DNA of 34,671 bases, taken from IMG/VR virus record IMGVR_UViG_3300046321_000284, positions 1-34,671 of that record; one strand, 5' to 3'. Below are positions 1-8,397 of the stretch, piece by piece. Under the pieces are notes generated by a model. That model was not told the DNA's origin, searched no databases, and saw only the letters and a program-made list of their open reading frames with translations. How positions within the stretch are numbered: position 1 is the stretch's first letter; every line of letters starts with the position of its first letter. A program made the translations under genes and the position numbers. Source of the DNA: a virus.

Positions 1-510
1 ACGTTCGAGATGCTCCATGCCTGGAATGGCATGCCATACAGCGTCAAAGACGCCATCACCCCACTGAAGGGGTACACCGGGGTGGACACCTACGTTCTCA
101 AAGAAGAATCAAATGTCGTCGACCGGGAGGTGAGTCAGTTCTTGACAAAGAAAATACCGCAGGTGCCTGCCACAAACGTCTCTGTGATCCCAAAGAAGTA
201 TGCGGTTTACAGCCCGTTCATCTGCAAGATCATGATGGATCTGAAGGCAGGCATCTTTGCCCCGGCGTTTCTGAACGGACAGTACACCAATGCGGATGTG
301 GCGAGCAGTGTGGTGGGTTATTTGAGGTTGTTGAAACACGACCCCATCTTGCCCGAGAATCAACCACAACAAGATTTTGTGAGCATCCATCCGCATTGCT
401 TCAAGACACAGGTCAACCTCACTGTCCAGCAGTATGCGTTCATCAATCGGTTGATTTTGATTTACGCGTCTGGTCTGATGACACTCTCCGCCCACGCGAT
501 GATCAATTAA
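1..510 (+). CDS. 3' part of an unrecognised phage gene (partial)
   Basis: The frame is open from the first base of the window, so the gene probably begins upstream; the first ATG at 10 has no ribosome binding site and is likely internal. The visible 169 or so residues contain no domain I recognise. The C-terminal half has short hydrophobic helices and there is no signal peptide. It ends 16 bases before the next gene, which begins with its own AGGAAG site, so the two are probably co-transcribed. In phiKZ-type phages the genes next to the terminase are mostly virion proteins, and a structural role is possible, but this is only inferred from position. Confidence 0.75.
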   Translation, partial: TFEMLHAWNGMPYSVKDAITPLKGYTGVDTYVLKEESNVVDREVSQFLTKKIPQVPATNVSVIPKKYAVYSPFICKIMMDLKAGIFAPAFLNGQYTNADVASSVVGYLRLLKHDPILPENQPQQDFVSIHPHCFKTQVNLTVQQYAFINRLILIYASGLMTLSAHAMIN

Positions 511-526
511 GGAAGAAGAGAACACC

Positions 527-2242
527 ATGCCCAATCCACTCAACGTAGGCGGAGTTGTCGGTACCGACAACATCTCCCCGATTTACAACCCAGACGGCCG
601 GTGGCAAGTCTGGAATATGAAAGACATCTACCTCGGAACGATCGGACGAAACAAGCACGTTCCGAAGATCGAAGACGTGGTGATGGACATCACCGGAAAC
701 ACCATTGTCCGCTACATTGTCAAGGACATCAATCCGGCAACCATGGTGCCGGAACTCTGGCGAGAAAGCATCAACCCGGACGGTGGTATCTTCGAACAAG
801 AAGATGTGCTGATCGGCGTGGGTCCTGGTCAAGCCTCCGACACTTACCGGGTGTTCTTGGATAAGAGCGTGACACCTTTTGTTCTGAATGTAGATCGGCG
901 TCTCTACGTGCACGGAACGATGTGCCGGTGGTGCAAGATCTTCCAAGGCTCGGATGTTTCCACCAGTGGCAAAGTCATCAGTCGAGTCTACGATACCTCT
1001 GGCAACATCGTCAGCGAGAACATTCCGTTGGAGCTGGTGGCGAATGAGAAGCTCAACAACGCAGCGATCAAGGCCATCGGATCAGCCCACACCACCGTCG
1101 ATCTCCGGGATGGTGAGCTGGTGACCGCGGTCATCTACGATGACAACGGGCACGTCGTGTCGAAGCGACAACTGCTGGTGGAAAACACCGCATTCATTCG
1201 CCCGACAGATGCCAATGCACGGTACATTGTCGGCATCTCGATGCGCTCGCCGTTCATTTCGAGCGCCGATCCGAAAACAATTCGCTATCCCCTGAACGTT
1301 CCTCTGGAAGGGCTGAACCTGACAGGGGTGGTTCACTTCAGCAACGGGGACACAGCAGAATACCCTGTCGACGGGACTCGGTTCAAGCTGATGGGTTTCG
1401 ATGAATACGTCGCAACTCAAGTTGGGCAAACCCTGTACCCTGTGCTGAAATATGCGCTTGGTCAGAATGAGTTCAATTACGTTGGCATGGTTGGTGGAGA
1501 CGGGCATATTGCGGAATACTACACCGCAGTGACCCTGAAAGCTGACGGCACTTATGGCGTGAAACTCTACCCGAGTCTCGTGTGGGTCGACCCGATCGTC
1601 GGGTACCGACTGAAGTGGTGGCTGTACAACCTCAACCGGGACATTGTTTACGATGTCACGAGTTATGTGAGGATCAACGCAAGCTACTCGGCGTACGATC
1701 CAGTCGCTTATGGCATGTTACAACGTTTGAGTGTCTCGATCAATCTGCGAGATGTGAATCCCATCTATCGCAGTTACGTTCACACGCAAACAGTGAGCAT
1801 TGTCATCGAACGTCAAGGAACTGAGCGCACCACCAACTGGACACTAGGCTACACTCCCGATCAATCCCCAAGGTACGGTGTTGATGTTTTCATGGCCACG
1901 CAAAAACTGGCTGTGAACAACTTCAAGCTCCGAGTGGATTGCAAACAAACTACTCAGGCAGCATGGCTTGCAAAGCTGTATTACAGCACGAAGCCGCTCT
2001 TTGATCCTTCGAAAGAACTGGGCCCGCTGGAACCGACCCACTTCGCCATTGTGATAGGTGCTACGCGCACCGAGTATGCACTGAGCGACTGGAACGCGAC
2101 GCTGACGTGGGTGCAGAACGTACCAGATTACTCGACGGCCCACATTCAATTCATCCGCAAGTCTGGTGGGGTGGATCTGAACTTGGCAGTGGCGGGTCTG
2201 CCGGTCTACTACGTGGATCAGAACTGGGCAGCTATCGCTTAA
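527..2242 (+). CDS. Probable virion structural protein, beta-rich, 571 aa
   Basis: A complete frame with an AGGAAG ribosome binding site about 10 bases before the ATG. The protein is rich in alternating hydrophobic and polar stretches, Val, Thr, Tyr and Asp-Gly/Asn-Gly turns (for example VIYDDNGHVVSKR and VHFSNGDTAEYP), a pattern typical of stacked beta-sandwich modules in phage tail, baseplate or decoration proteins. There is no signal peptide, membrane segment or catalytic motif. It is the last gene of a plus-strand unit that ends at a strong palindromic terminator and faces the terminase gene from the other strand. I infer a virion component. I do not recognise the family, and a non-structural role cannot be excluded. 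Confidence 0.8.
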   Translation: MPNPLNVGGVVGTDNISPIYNPDGRWQVWNMKDIYLGTIGRNKHVPKIEDVVMDITGNTIVRYIVKDINPATMVPELWRESINPDGGIFEQEDVLIGVGPGQASDTYRVFLDKSVTPFVLNVDRRLYVHGTMCRWCKIFQGSDVSTSGKVISRVYDTSGNIVSENIPLELVANEKLNNAAIKAIGSAHTTVDLRDGELVTAVIYDDNGHVVSKRQLLVENTAFIRPTDANARYIVGISMRSPFISSADPKTIRYPLNVPLEGLNLTGVVHFSNGDTAEYPVDGTRFKLMGFDEYVATQVGQTLYPVLKYALGQNEFNYVGMVGGDGHIAEYYTAVTLKADGTYGVKLYPSLVWVDPIVGYRLKWWLYNLNRDIVYDVTSYVRINASYSAYDPVAYGMLQRLSVSINLRDVNPIYRSYVHTQTVSIVIERQGTERTTNWTLGYTPDQSPRYGVDVFMATQKLAVNNFKLRVDCKQTTQAAWLAKLYYSTKPLFDPSKELGPLEPTHFAIVIGATRTEYALSDWNATLTWVQNVPDYSTAHIQFIRKSGGVDLNLAVAGLPVYYVDQNWAAIA

Positions 2243-2260
2243 CACCGACGATGTAACCGT

Positions 2261-2291
2261 CATAAATGGGAGGCCCGGCCTCCCATTTATG
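2261..2291. terminator. Bidirectional terminator, 31-base perfect palindrome (copy 1)
   Basis: Two 14-base arms, CATAAATGGGAGGC and its complement, surround the loop CCG. It lies between the stop codons of two converging genes (2242 and 2301) and gives an A-tract/hairpin/TTTATG arrangement on both strands, as expected for a two-way terminator. The same 31 bases recur exactly at 29206-29236, again between converging genes. Confidence 0.88.
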
Positions 2292-2300
2292 CTGCTCATG

Positions 2301-4448
2301 TCACCGAACACCGCTGTAGTAGTTTCGACGAGCTTGAGCCTCTTCGTCTTTCTTCTTTTGCTTGAGTTGATTGAGAACTGTGTCGATGTTGAATGCCTCA
2401 GTTTCACCAAGGATCAAACGACGACTGAGTTGCCGCATTTCCAACTCGTAGCGAGCGAGAACCACTTGGGAGCGTTCATCGTCCATGAGCTTGATCAACT
2501 CACGAATACGAACACGCAGCCGGTCCTGTTCTGTCTTTGTGAAAGCTTCTTGCCTGGAAAGAACCTTCGTTTCGATTTTCTCAGTGAGCACTTCTGAGGC
2601 ATGAATGCCGTAGCTGTGCAAGTTCTGCGCAGCAGTAAGAAGCCATTGCGAGAGAAGCCACCCAATCACCAAGTCATCGTTACCGTCCTCTTGGTGATCG
2701 ATGCGACCCTTCCGATCCACCAGTCCAGTGATCTGTGCTGCAAGTTCATGGTCACGAACGGTGGTGGCACTGCTCTTACATGCACTCATCAGGGTCGTGG
2801 AGTACAATTCTGAGCGACTTGTCTTTCCAGATCCAGAGGTGGCAAAGCCGAAATACTTCTTAGCGCGCACGTAGAGTGAATCATCCCGACGTGTCATCGG
2901 CAGACTGGCTTCCCGGTAGAGTGAATCGTGCTCGATCGGGTCATTCATCACCCAGTTGAAGAGGCGTTCAAACGGATCGATTCCGTGCTCTGGGAGCATC
3001 AGGAGCAAATAGTCAATGATGACGATTGCAGAAGACCTGCGCTCAATGATCATCGTGGCCAGTGGCATGGTCTCAAGAACATGGACCAAGAACTTGGCGA
3101 ACACGATCAGGTTTGTTTCGTTGAATTTACCCTTGGCAATAACCTCACCAGTCCCCACGTCACGTTGGACGAAGGAAATATCATCCCCACCCGTGCCGTC
3201 AGATGTGTCAATACCAATCACACTTGGGCGGGTTGAGAGATAGTGCTTGATGTGAGCTTGCGGGATATACCAGTACAGTATGTATCCTTGTGGGTAGATT
3301 TGATCATGCAGGGCTGGCGTAACCGAATTCGAGATGGCTTCGAGCAAATGAACTGGAATGGGGGACTTTGATGTACCCGATGTCCAGCGATTGAAGTAGT
3401 CACGATTGGCTTCCTCAGGAGTAGGGTTGGTTTCTTCCAAGTTCTCCTTGAGCCATTTGTCAGTCTTGCCAAGCTGACGGTGTGAGAACACGCCATAAAT
3501 CCGACTCACTCCACCTCTGGAATTGCGACGCACCATCTCATCGAGTTCTTCTGGTCCTTCAGCATCGTAGAAGCGCTCAGACCAAAGGGCAGAATCTTCA
3601 ACCAGACTGTAGATGTATTTCCCACTGTCATCGTCTCGCTTGCCTGCGGTGGTTGTCAGGGAGATACCGTAGGGCTCGCCTTCGCGCTGCGCTTTTTCAC
3701 GCACGGCACCCATCGCGGCCATGGCGGCCGGATATGCCAAACGAATGTTGACTTGGAAAGGACCTTCATCTACCCGGAAAACTGGGCTGGTCTGTCCCCG
3801 TGCAGCGTTGGCTGCTTTCTTCACAGAAGCCTGAGGGACATGCACCCGCATGAGGTTGTGAAACTTGTTGACTGAAAAAGCTTCTGTGTTGTTCACGTCT
3901 GATCTCAATTTGAAATTGAGATAGTCGGGCAGCTCTTCGTAAATATCCTTCATGTCTCGGATAGTTGCTGCTCGAAGCGTGTCGTCTTTTGTCAATAAAT
4001 TGATTTCAGTATTCTGACAACGGAAGTTCATCAGGTCAGCAGTCATTACGTTCGTACAGAACGTCTTACCTGTTTGACGAGGTTGTGTCAGAATGAAGGT
4101 GATGTGGTTCAGAAAAGCCCACCATGCCGCCAGATTCCCACGGTTGGCTTCGATCGGACTTGAAATAACGCCAGTTTTTGGCGGGACCCGCCAAACATTA
4201 CGAACAGCGTACCAGAAGTTTTGACGACACTCCACAGCGATCATCGCCATTTGCTCGACCGTCAGGTACGGCGAATGCGGATCTACTCCTAAGAGTTTCG
4301 GATTGTGCAGCGCTAACATGAACAAATGGTTCTTTACCCCCATTTGTTTTAGCATGTAAGCTTTCTCAAGAAACGTTTTGTTGAGTTGACTGGTGTCAAC
4401 GATCGCATTGGGGTATTTTTCCCAATCTTTTTGGAAAATAATGGTCAT
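2301..4448 (-). CDS. terL: Terminase large subunit (DNA packaging ATPase/nuclease), 715 aa
   Basis: This is the motor that pumps phage DNA into the prohead and cuts it. Residues 122-129 form a Walker A loop (QPRQTGKT), D227-E228 in FRVDEG form Walker B, and TTTAGK near 265-270 fits the coupling motif. The C-terminal nuclease domain shows the expected acidic residues: D414 in IGIDTSDG, E469 in MIIER and an aspartate in GNDDLVIG. The length is slightly above T4 gp17. I chose the ATG at 4448, not the upstream in-frame ATG at 4529, because GGAG lies about 10 bases before it and the extra 27 residues cross a terminator hairpin. It lies downstream of four minus-strand genes but is separated from them by that hairpin. 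It corresponds to phiKZ gp25. Confidence 0.95.
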   Translation of the reverse strand: MTIIFQKDWEKYPNAIVDTSQLNKTFLEKAYMLKQMGVKNHLFMLALHNPKLLGVDPHSPYLTVEQMAMIAVECRQNFWYAVRNVWRVPPKTGVISSPIEANRGNLAAWWAFLNHITFILTQPRQTGKTFCTNVMTADLMNFRCQNTEINLLTKDDTLRAATIRDMKDIYEELPDYLNFKLRSDVNNTEAFSVNKFHNLMRVHVPQASVKKAANAARGQTSPVFRVDEGPFQVNIRLAYPAAMAAMGAVREKAQREGEPYGISLTTTAGKRDDDSGKYIYSLVEDSALWSERFYDAEGPEELDEMVRRNSRGGVSRIYGVFSHRQLGKTDKWLKENLEETNPTPEEANRDYFNRWTSGTSKSPIPVHLLEAISNSVTPALHDQIYPQGYILYWYIPQAHIKHYLSTRPSVIGIDTSDGTGGDDISFVQRDVGTGEVIAKGKFNETNLIVFAKFLVHVLETMPLATMIIERRSSAIVIIDYLLLMLPEHGIDPFERLFNWVMNDPIEHDSLYREASLPMTRRDDSLYVRAKKYFGFATSGSGKTSRSELYSTTLMSACKSSATTVRDHELAAQITGLVDRKGRIDHQEDGNDDLVIGWLLSQWLLTAAQNLHSYGIHASEVLTEKIETKVLSRQEAFTKTEQDRLRVRIRELIKLMDDERSQVVLARYELEMRQLSRRLILGETEAFNIDTVLNQLKQKKKDEEAQARRNYYSGVR

Positions 4449-4467
4449 TTTTGCGGTTCTCCAAGAT

Positions 4468-4503
4468 GGCATAAAGGATCTATACGATGTTTGCGGCATA
4501 AAT
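4468..4503 (-). promoter_or_regulatory. Two TTTATGCC motifs upstream of terL (candidate late promoter)
   Basis: Read on the minus strand, TTTATGCCGC (complement of 4493-4502) and TTTATGCC (complement of 4468-4475) lie between the terminator hairpin and the terL start. phiKZ late promoters used by the non-virion RNA polymerase have the core TATG, so either copy could restart transcription after the hairpin. Promoter activity is inferred. Confidence 0.5.
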
Positions 4504-4534
4504 GCCCTGCTGAACAGCGAGCAGGGCATTTATG
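4497..4534 (-). terminator. Terminator hairpin between the 4541 gene and terL
   Basis: Perfect 14-base arms (CATAAATGCCCTGC and complement) with a 10-base loop. It lies in the 92-base gap between two minus-strand genes, so terL probably has its own promoter. The arms begin and end with the CATAAA/TTTATG seen in the other terminators of the window. Confidence 0.8.
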
Positions 4535-4540
4535 TTTCTC

Positions 4541-4918
4541 TCAGGTGCTGAACACCAAATCCAAATAAGCGTTGATTGCCTCTTTTCGCTTTCGTTCACG
4601 ACCCGTATAGCGATTGGTTAGGAGCGGAAACACCATGACTTTACTCAGATGTTCTTTCAGCGTTGTAGGCGCCGCCTCATCGCACTCACAGTACACGGTG
4701 TAAACAACCCGCTTGCGGTCCCTGGAGAACCACCGGTTATAGAGACACCTGATTGTCGATTCTTGGCAGAGGATTCGGAAGGAAAACCCAGCGTCTGTTC
4801 GGATTAAATAGCTCGACAAATCGTCGCTACTTGTCTCACGAACGTAGACCTTTGCTCCTTTGAGATCCTCGTATTTATTGAATGCTGCCTCGATGACGTG
4901 TTGAAGAAGTACCCGCAT
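4541..4918 (-). CDS. Unrecognised small protein, 125 aa
   Basis: A complete frame whose ATG is 6 bases after the stop of the upstream 4925-6250 gene, indicating translational coupling in one operon. No clear ribosome binding site is visible. The protein has a mixed alpha/beta look, with four cysteines (CQES, CLYN, CECD) and a basic stretch (RERKRKE) near the C-terminus. I recognise no family. It is the last gene before the terminator at 4497-4534. Confidence 0.75.
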   Translation of the reverse strand: MRVLLQHVIEAAFNKYEDLKGAKVYVRETSSDDLSSYLIRTDAGFSFRILCQESTIRCLYNRWFSRDRKRVVYTVYCECDEAAPTTLKEHLSKVMVFPLLTNRYTGRERKRKEAINAYLDLVFST

Positions 4919-4924
4919 GACATT

Positions 4925-6250
4925 TCACTTGGAGAGGTAGTGCCGCATGGTGAACGCACGTGCAATCAGATACAAGCAGAACGCCGTGCGAACCGATGCG
5001 ATCACTGCTTCGTTTTTGACCTTCGTCCCATCTCGGACATATCTTTCGACTTTGTCTTTGATTTCCATGAGCTTCGGATCATTTGCTCTGGATGAGGTGT
5101 AGGTCCCTCGAATCTTCGAGAGGATGCTGACCAATCCCTCTTTATGCCTGAGCAACTTGCTGTTCTCACTCAGGTACTCGAATGCATGTTCCATGATCAA
5201 GTTGACGAGCTTGTCTGCTTCGTTATTCTTGAAATGGGTGTAGTTTGCGCTGAACCAATAAAGGAAATCTTTGGTGACGTGTGGCGGTGCTGTTTGAACA
5301 GCGTTTGCAGTTACGTCTAAAAGCTCTTCTCGCACAAAGGAGTTTTTGTCAGGGATGACAGTTTTGATATAACGCGTATAAGACGATAGGCTGTTGACTT
5401 TGTCTTTGAGGATGGTCTCCCCATCGATCTCGGTCATCGTCGAACTGGAGCCGATTTTGGTGCCTTGCTGGTGCACATTAATGAACACCGAGTAGATGTT
5501 GCGCACCATGGACTTGATTCGACCCTGGATATCGTTGAGCATCCGCACCACGGCATAGTCATCATCGAGTTTGTCGATGGTCTTGTACCAGATGCTGGAT
5601 TCGTCAATGATGTCTTCTGAGCGCATTCGAAGCGCAGCGCCCCAGCTCCCGGTTGCCTTCAAAATGAACCGGTTGCTCAACTGAGCGTAAGTGGCTTTGG
5701 CGGTTTCTTCGTTGGCCGGGTACTTGAAGAAGTTGTAAAGAATCGAGGTCAAGAACCTGTAATTCAAATACAGCGCGACACGAATCTTCGCTTCTCGCTT
5801 TTGTTCTTTTGACAATTGCGGTGAATGATGAATAGCATGCATCAACCACACACAAGAGATGTTGAAAATGTTCGACGAGATCTTGAATTCAGGATTGATG
5901 TCTGGGAGACGATGCACCTGTTCTTTGATCACTTCTTCGTCGACTTGGAGAAGATCGAGGAAAAAGCGATCAAACTCTTGGTCAGTGAATCGGATGACAT
6001 GCACACCCGTTAGTGTTCCACCGAAGAATTCGATGTGTTCAGGCTTCTTGGTGACGAACGCTTGCTCTATCTCAATCACATCTTTGACGAACGTCCGATT
6101 GAGTTCGAGATGCGCGCATTCCTTTTCGTAGATTGCTCGGATTGACTGGGGTTGTTCACCCAGATCGTTTTCGAGGCTGATGCTCAGTGGGTGATATCCA
6201 GCAACCCCGGCATCGATTTCTCGATCTAAAAGCAGGTCAACGTAGCTCAT
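4925..6250 (-). CDS. Unrecognised helical phage protein, 441 aa
   Basis: The start codon directly abuts the stop of the upstream gene, and GAGGGG lies 6 bases before the ATG, so the start is well supported. The protein is predicted to be almost entirely helical from its composition, with charged amphipathic segments and no membrane span or signal peptide. No catalytic motif is visible. It belongs to the minus-strand operon that runs from 7580 to 4541. A virion or packaging role is possible because of the neighbouring terminase, but I see no direct evidence. Confidence 0.8.
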   Translation of the reverse strand: MSYVDLLLDREIDAGVAGYHPLSISLENDLGEQPQSIRAIYEKECAHLELNRTFVKDVIEIEQAFVTKKPEHIEFFGGTLTGVHVIRFTDQEFDRFFLDLLQVDEEVIKEQVHRLPDINPEFKISSNIFNISCVWLMHAIHHSPQLSKEQKREAKIRVALYLNYRFLTSILYNFFKYPANEETAKATYAQLSNRFILKATGSWGAALRMRSEDIIDESSIWYKTIDKLDDDYAVVRMLNDIQGRIKSMVRNIYSVFINVHQQGTKIGSSSTMTEIDGETILKDKVNSLSSYTRYIKTVIPDKNSFVREELLDVTANAVQTAPPHVTKDFLYWFSANYTHFKNNEADKLVNLIMEHAFEYLSENSKLLRHKEGLVSILSKIRGTYTSSRANDPKLMEIKDKVERYVRDGTKVKNEAVIASVRTAFCLYLIARAFTMRHYLSK

Positions 6251-6715
6251 TTAGATCCCCTCCTCGATGAAGTTGCTGATGGTCATTGCACGAATATCGT
6301 TCTCAATTGCCAGTCGGATGAGTTCCTGACCGTAACAATTGTGGTCTTCACTGTCCGCTGTCACCAGACACGACTTGGCCCGCTGTTCATCATTCATTGA
6401 AATGACAGCGCTATAGAACCGTGTCACATCCGTGAAATCTGCTTGAGTGGTATCAGTGGCATAAACCAGCCCAAGCGGGTTAGCGACAGGGGTCTCGTAG
6501 TAGTTGACCATCGCTGCGAATAAACCGATTCGATTTGCATCGTCGATTTGTTGGGACTCCAGGACGATGCCCTTGTCAGTCACTTCTTTCTTGTATTCTT
6601 TGTTTAATAAATCAGCGCATTGCTTGGCCAAGTCTCCTTGGACTACCAGGCCGGTGCCTAACAGAAAATCCTTGAGTACCCCAGTTTTGTTTTCTTGAGT
6701 GGCGTTTGTCGACAT
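6251..6715 (-). CDS. Unrecognised protein, 154 aa
   Basis: The start at 6715 (MSTNATQ) is preferred over the in-frame ATG at 6763 because GAGGA lies 7 bases upstream and because the longer version would overlap the end of the preceding gene. The first 10-15 residues look disordered (Thr/Asn/Gln-rich); the rest is a compact alpha/beta sequence ending in a helix (MTISNFIEEG). No family was recognised. The stop abuts the start of the next gene, so these genes are tightly coupled. Confidence 0.75.
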   Translation of the reverse strand: MSTNATQENKTGVLKDFLLGTGLVVQGDLAKQCADLLNKEYKKEVTDKGIVLESQQIDDANRIGLFAAMVNYYETPVANPLGLVYATDTTQADFTDVTRFYSAVISMNDEQRAKSCLVTADSEDHNCYGQELIRLAIENDIRAMTISNFIEEGI

Positions 6716-6746
6716 GTCTGTTCCTCGTTTCTTTTTTTCGGGCTGA

Positions 6747-7580
6747 TCAGCGGTAGCCGCCAATCAACAGCCTGAGATACCGGCGATATGTCGTTTCATC
6801 ATTCATGAAAGCCACAGCTTGCCAGTTGTTCAGTAGGTAGTCCTGATAGTTCTGTTCGGCTTCTTCGTACTTCTCAAGAATACCCTTGAAGATTCCGATG
6901 TTAAAACCACCTCTCAACTCACCGACATCGATTTCTATGACAAGTGTGTTGTAGATGTAGCTTTTGACGGCATGCTCAACCAACTTGCAAAACGCAGGGT
7001 AGCTTTTGGGTTGGATGTCCGAGAGTTCGTCGTCATTGGAGACGATGCATCGCACGAATGCGTTGGAAGGAACACTCACCACGTCTCGGATCATCACGGT
7101 GTTTTCAGCAACCAACCGAGCCGCAGCAGTAGAGACAACAGGGATCTTGTCGAGAGCAGCCATCATCCCGAAGGCGTTTGACATGGCTGCTGAGTTGTCT
7201 GCTGTGTCGTAGGAACTGCCCCATCCACCAGACACGCCGCCGTTGATACCTGCGACCTGAAGCGGGCTGAGGTATGCCACGTGAAGCACACTCATGATGC
7301 TTCGTCCTTGCGTCCTGCTCTTGGGGATGTGAACCACTGTGGTTTGCGCATCCGGTTGTTGGAAGCTGAGACCCGCCAGAGGGATCAATACCTGAATGCC
7401 ACCGACTAAATTACAATCCACCAACACACGGGGCTTCACCACGAGTGTCATGATTTGTTCGTCGATGTTACTCCTGGAAAGCACACCCCACGTGGTTTGT
7501 CGATCAATGAAAGCTTTTTCAAGTAAAGCTCGCGGAATTCTGTAGTGCAGTTCTGCTATTGCTTTGCGAATGGCGGACAT
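6747..7580 (-). CDS. Unrecognised, possibly structural protein, 277 aa
   Basis: First gene of the minus-strand operon. GGAG lies about 11 bases before the ATG, and a good sigma70-like promoter lies just upstream. The protein has beta-type segments in the first third (TLVVKPRVLVDCNLVGGIQVLIPLAG), a glycine-rich flexible patch around residues 113-126 (GGVSGGWGSSYD), then alternating strands and helices. No signal peptide or catalytic motif. The pattern resembles phage neck or connector-type proteins, but I cannot name a family. Confidence 0.78.
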   Translation of the reverse strand: MSAIRKAIAELHYRIPRALLEKAFIDRQTTWGVLSRSNIDEQIMTLVVKPRVLVDCNLVGGIQVLIPLAGLSFQQPDAQTTVVHIPKSRTQGRSIMSVLHVAYLSPLQVAGINGGVSGGWGSSYDTADNSAAMSNAFGMMAALDKIPVVSTAAARLVAENTVMIRDVVSVPSNAFVRCIVSNDDELSDIQPKSYPAFCKLVEHAVKSYIYNTLVIEIDVGELRGGFNIGIFKGILEKYEEAEQNYQDYLLNNWQAVAFMNDETTYRRYLRLLIGGYR

Positions 7581-7603
7581 ATCTGGGTCACTCCAATTTT
7601 TTA

Positions 7604-7715
7604 CACTACTACATTATAAGGTAGTGGTTGATAAATGGCAAAGCCCTTGCCATCATCGTTGCATCAAATGATTCAACGACTACCCCAAAAGGTAGGTCTG
7701 CTCGCAGACCTTTTT
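7604..7715 (+). ncRNA. Structured leader or small RNA upstream of the 7742 gene
   Basis: The plus strand can fold as an outer stem GGTAGT (7620-7625) with ACTACC (7679-7684), enclosing a hairpin ATGGCAA-AGCCC-TTGCCAT (7635-7653) and a second hairpin CGTTG/CAACG (7657-7678). It is followed by GGTCTG-CTCG-CAGACC and a T-run (7695-7715), which looks like an intrinsic terminator. An upstream CACTAC can compete for GTAGTG. This could be a short RNA or an attenuating leader for the next gene. Inferred only from base pairing. Confidence 0.45.
7613..7641 (-). promoter_or_regulatory. Sigma70-like promoter for the minus-strand operon
   Basis: On the minus strand TTGCCA (complement of 7636-7641) is followed after exactly 17 bases by TATAAT (complement of 7613-7618). 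The expected start site near 7605 is about 25 bases before the ATG at 7580. phiKZ-type phages use their own polymerases, so use by host RNA polymerase would be unusual; a chance match is possible. Confidence 0.45.
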
Positions 7716-7741
7716 CTTTAACAAACAGACCTCAGTCGAAC

Positions 7742-8296
7742 ATGACCCAATCCAAACCTACTACGCTGGACCTTCCTTTTAATGCGTGCGAAGTTCCAAA
7801 AAGAATGGCAAGAGCTGGTATGTGGGAGTACGCTATTCCTACGGGCAATGCTGGTAAATTCTCGAAGGAGAAGGGTAGCCTGCTGACTATCAAGGATCTG
7901 GTCAACAAAGCGGTTCTCAAACCTGAACTAATGACCATGCTGTATCAGATGGCATATAGTCGTTCAAACTGCGTCTTTTGTGGCAAGATAGTTGAGCGAG
8001 AAGGTACGTTGTATCTGGACATGGCCATGTACGACAAAATCCGCTTGAACGCCATGGAGGAGATCACACTCACTGCGACGGAGCGAATGCAGATGAGCCT
8101 GATCAATTCTCGCTCGCAATGGTATCGTTACGATGAGCTTTGGTTTGAATTTAAGTCGACGGGCAATCCCAGTATCCCTGAGAGCATATCGATTGATTTC
8201 TACTACGATTACATGCCTGGGTACATGGACGATTTCCTGGTCAACCAAGGCAAACCCATCGTTTCACTCAATATTGTTTTGAAAACTGGGGACTAA
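7742..8296 (+). CDS. Unrecognised protein, 184 aa
   Basis: I chose the ATG at 7742 because the in-frame start at 7628 would place 38 poor-quality residues across the structured leader and terminator. No strong ribosome binding site is visible, which fits a leader-controlled gene. The protein has mixed alpha/beta character, a CVFC pair (SNCVFCGKIV) followed by a short hairpin, and an aromatic C-terminal stretch (DFYYDYMPGYMDDF). The single CxxC without a partner pair argues against a full zinc ribbon. I recognise no family. Confidence 0.75.
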   Translation: MTQSKPTTLDLPFNACEVPKRMARAGMWEYAIPTGNAGKFSKEKGSLLTIKDLVNKAVLKPELMTMLYQMAYSRSNCVFCGKIVEREGTLYLDMAMYDKIRLNAMEEITLTATERMQMSLINSRSQWYRYDELWFEFKSTGNPSIPESISIDFYYDYMPGYMDDFLVNQGKPIVSLNIVLKTGD

Positions 8297-8331
8297 ATCG
8301 ACAAAGACTTTAGTAAAAAACTACGCTGAGC

Positions 8332-8360
8332 GGACATCCCTTGAAGGGGTGTCCCTTATG
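8332..8360 (+). terminator. Hairpin followed by CTTATG
   Basis: GGACATCCC and GGGGTGTCC pair (one G-T) around a TTGAA loop, followed directly by CTTATGC. It lies between the 7742 and 8398 genes and shares the hairpin-plus-TATG design of the other terminators here. Confidence 0.6.
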
Positions 8361-8397
8361 CAGTTAACCAACACATGTTTATCCAACAGGAGTTTTT

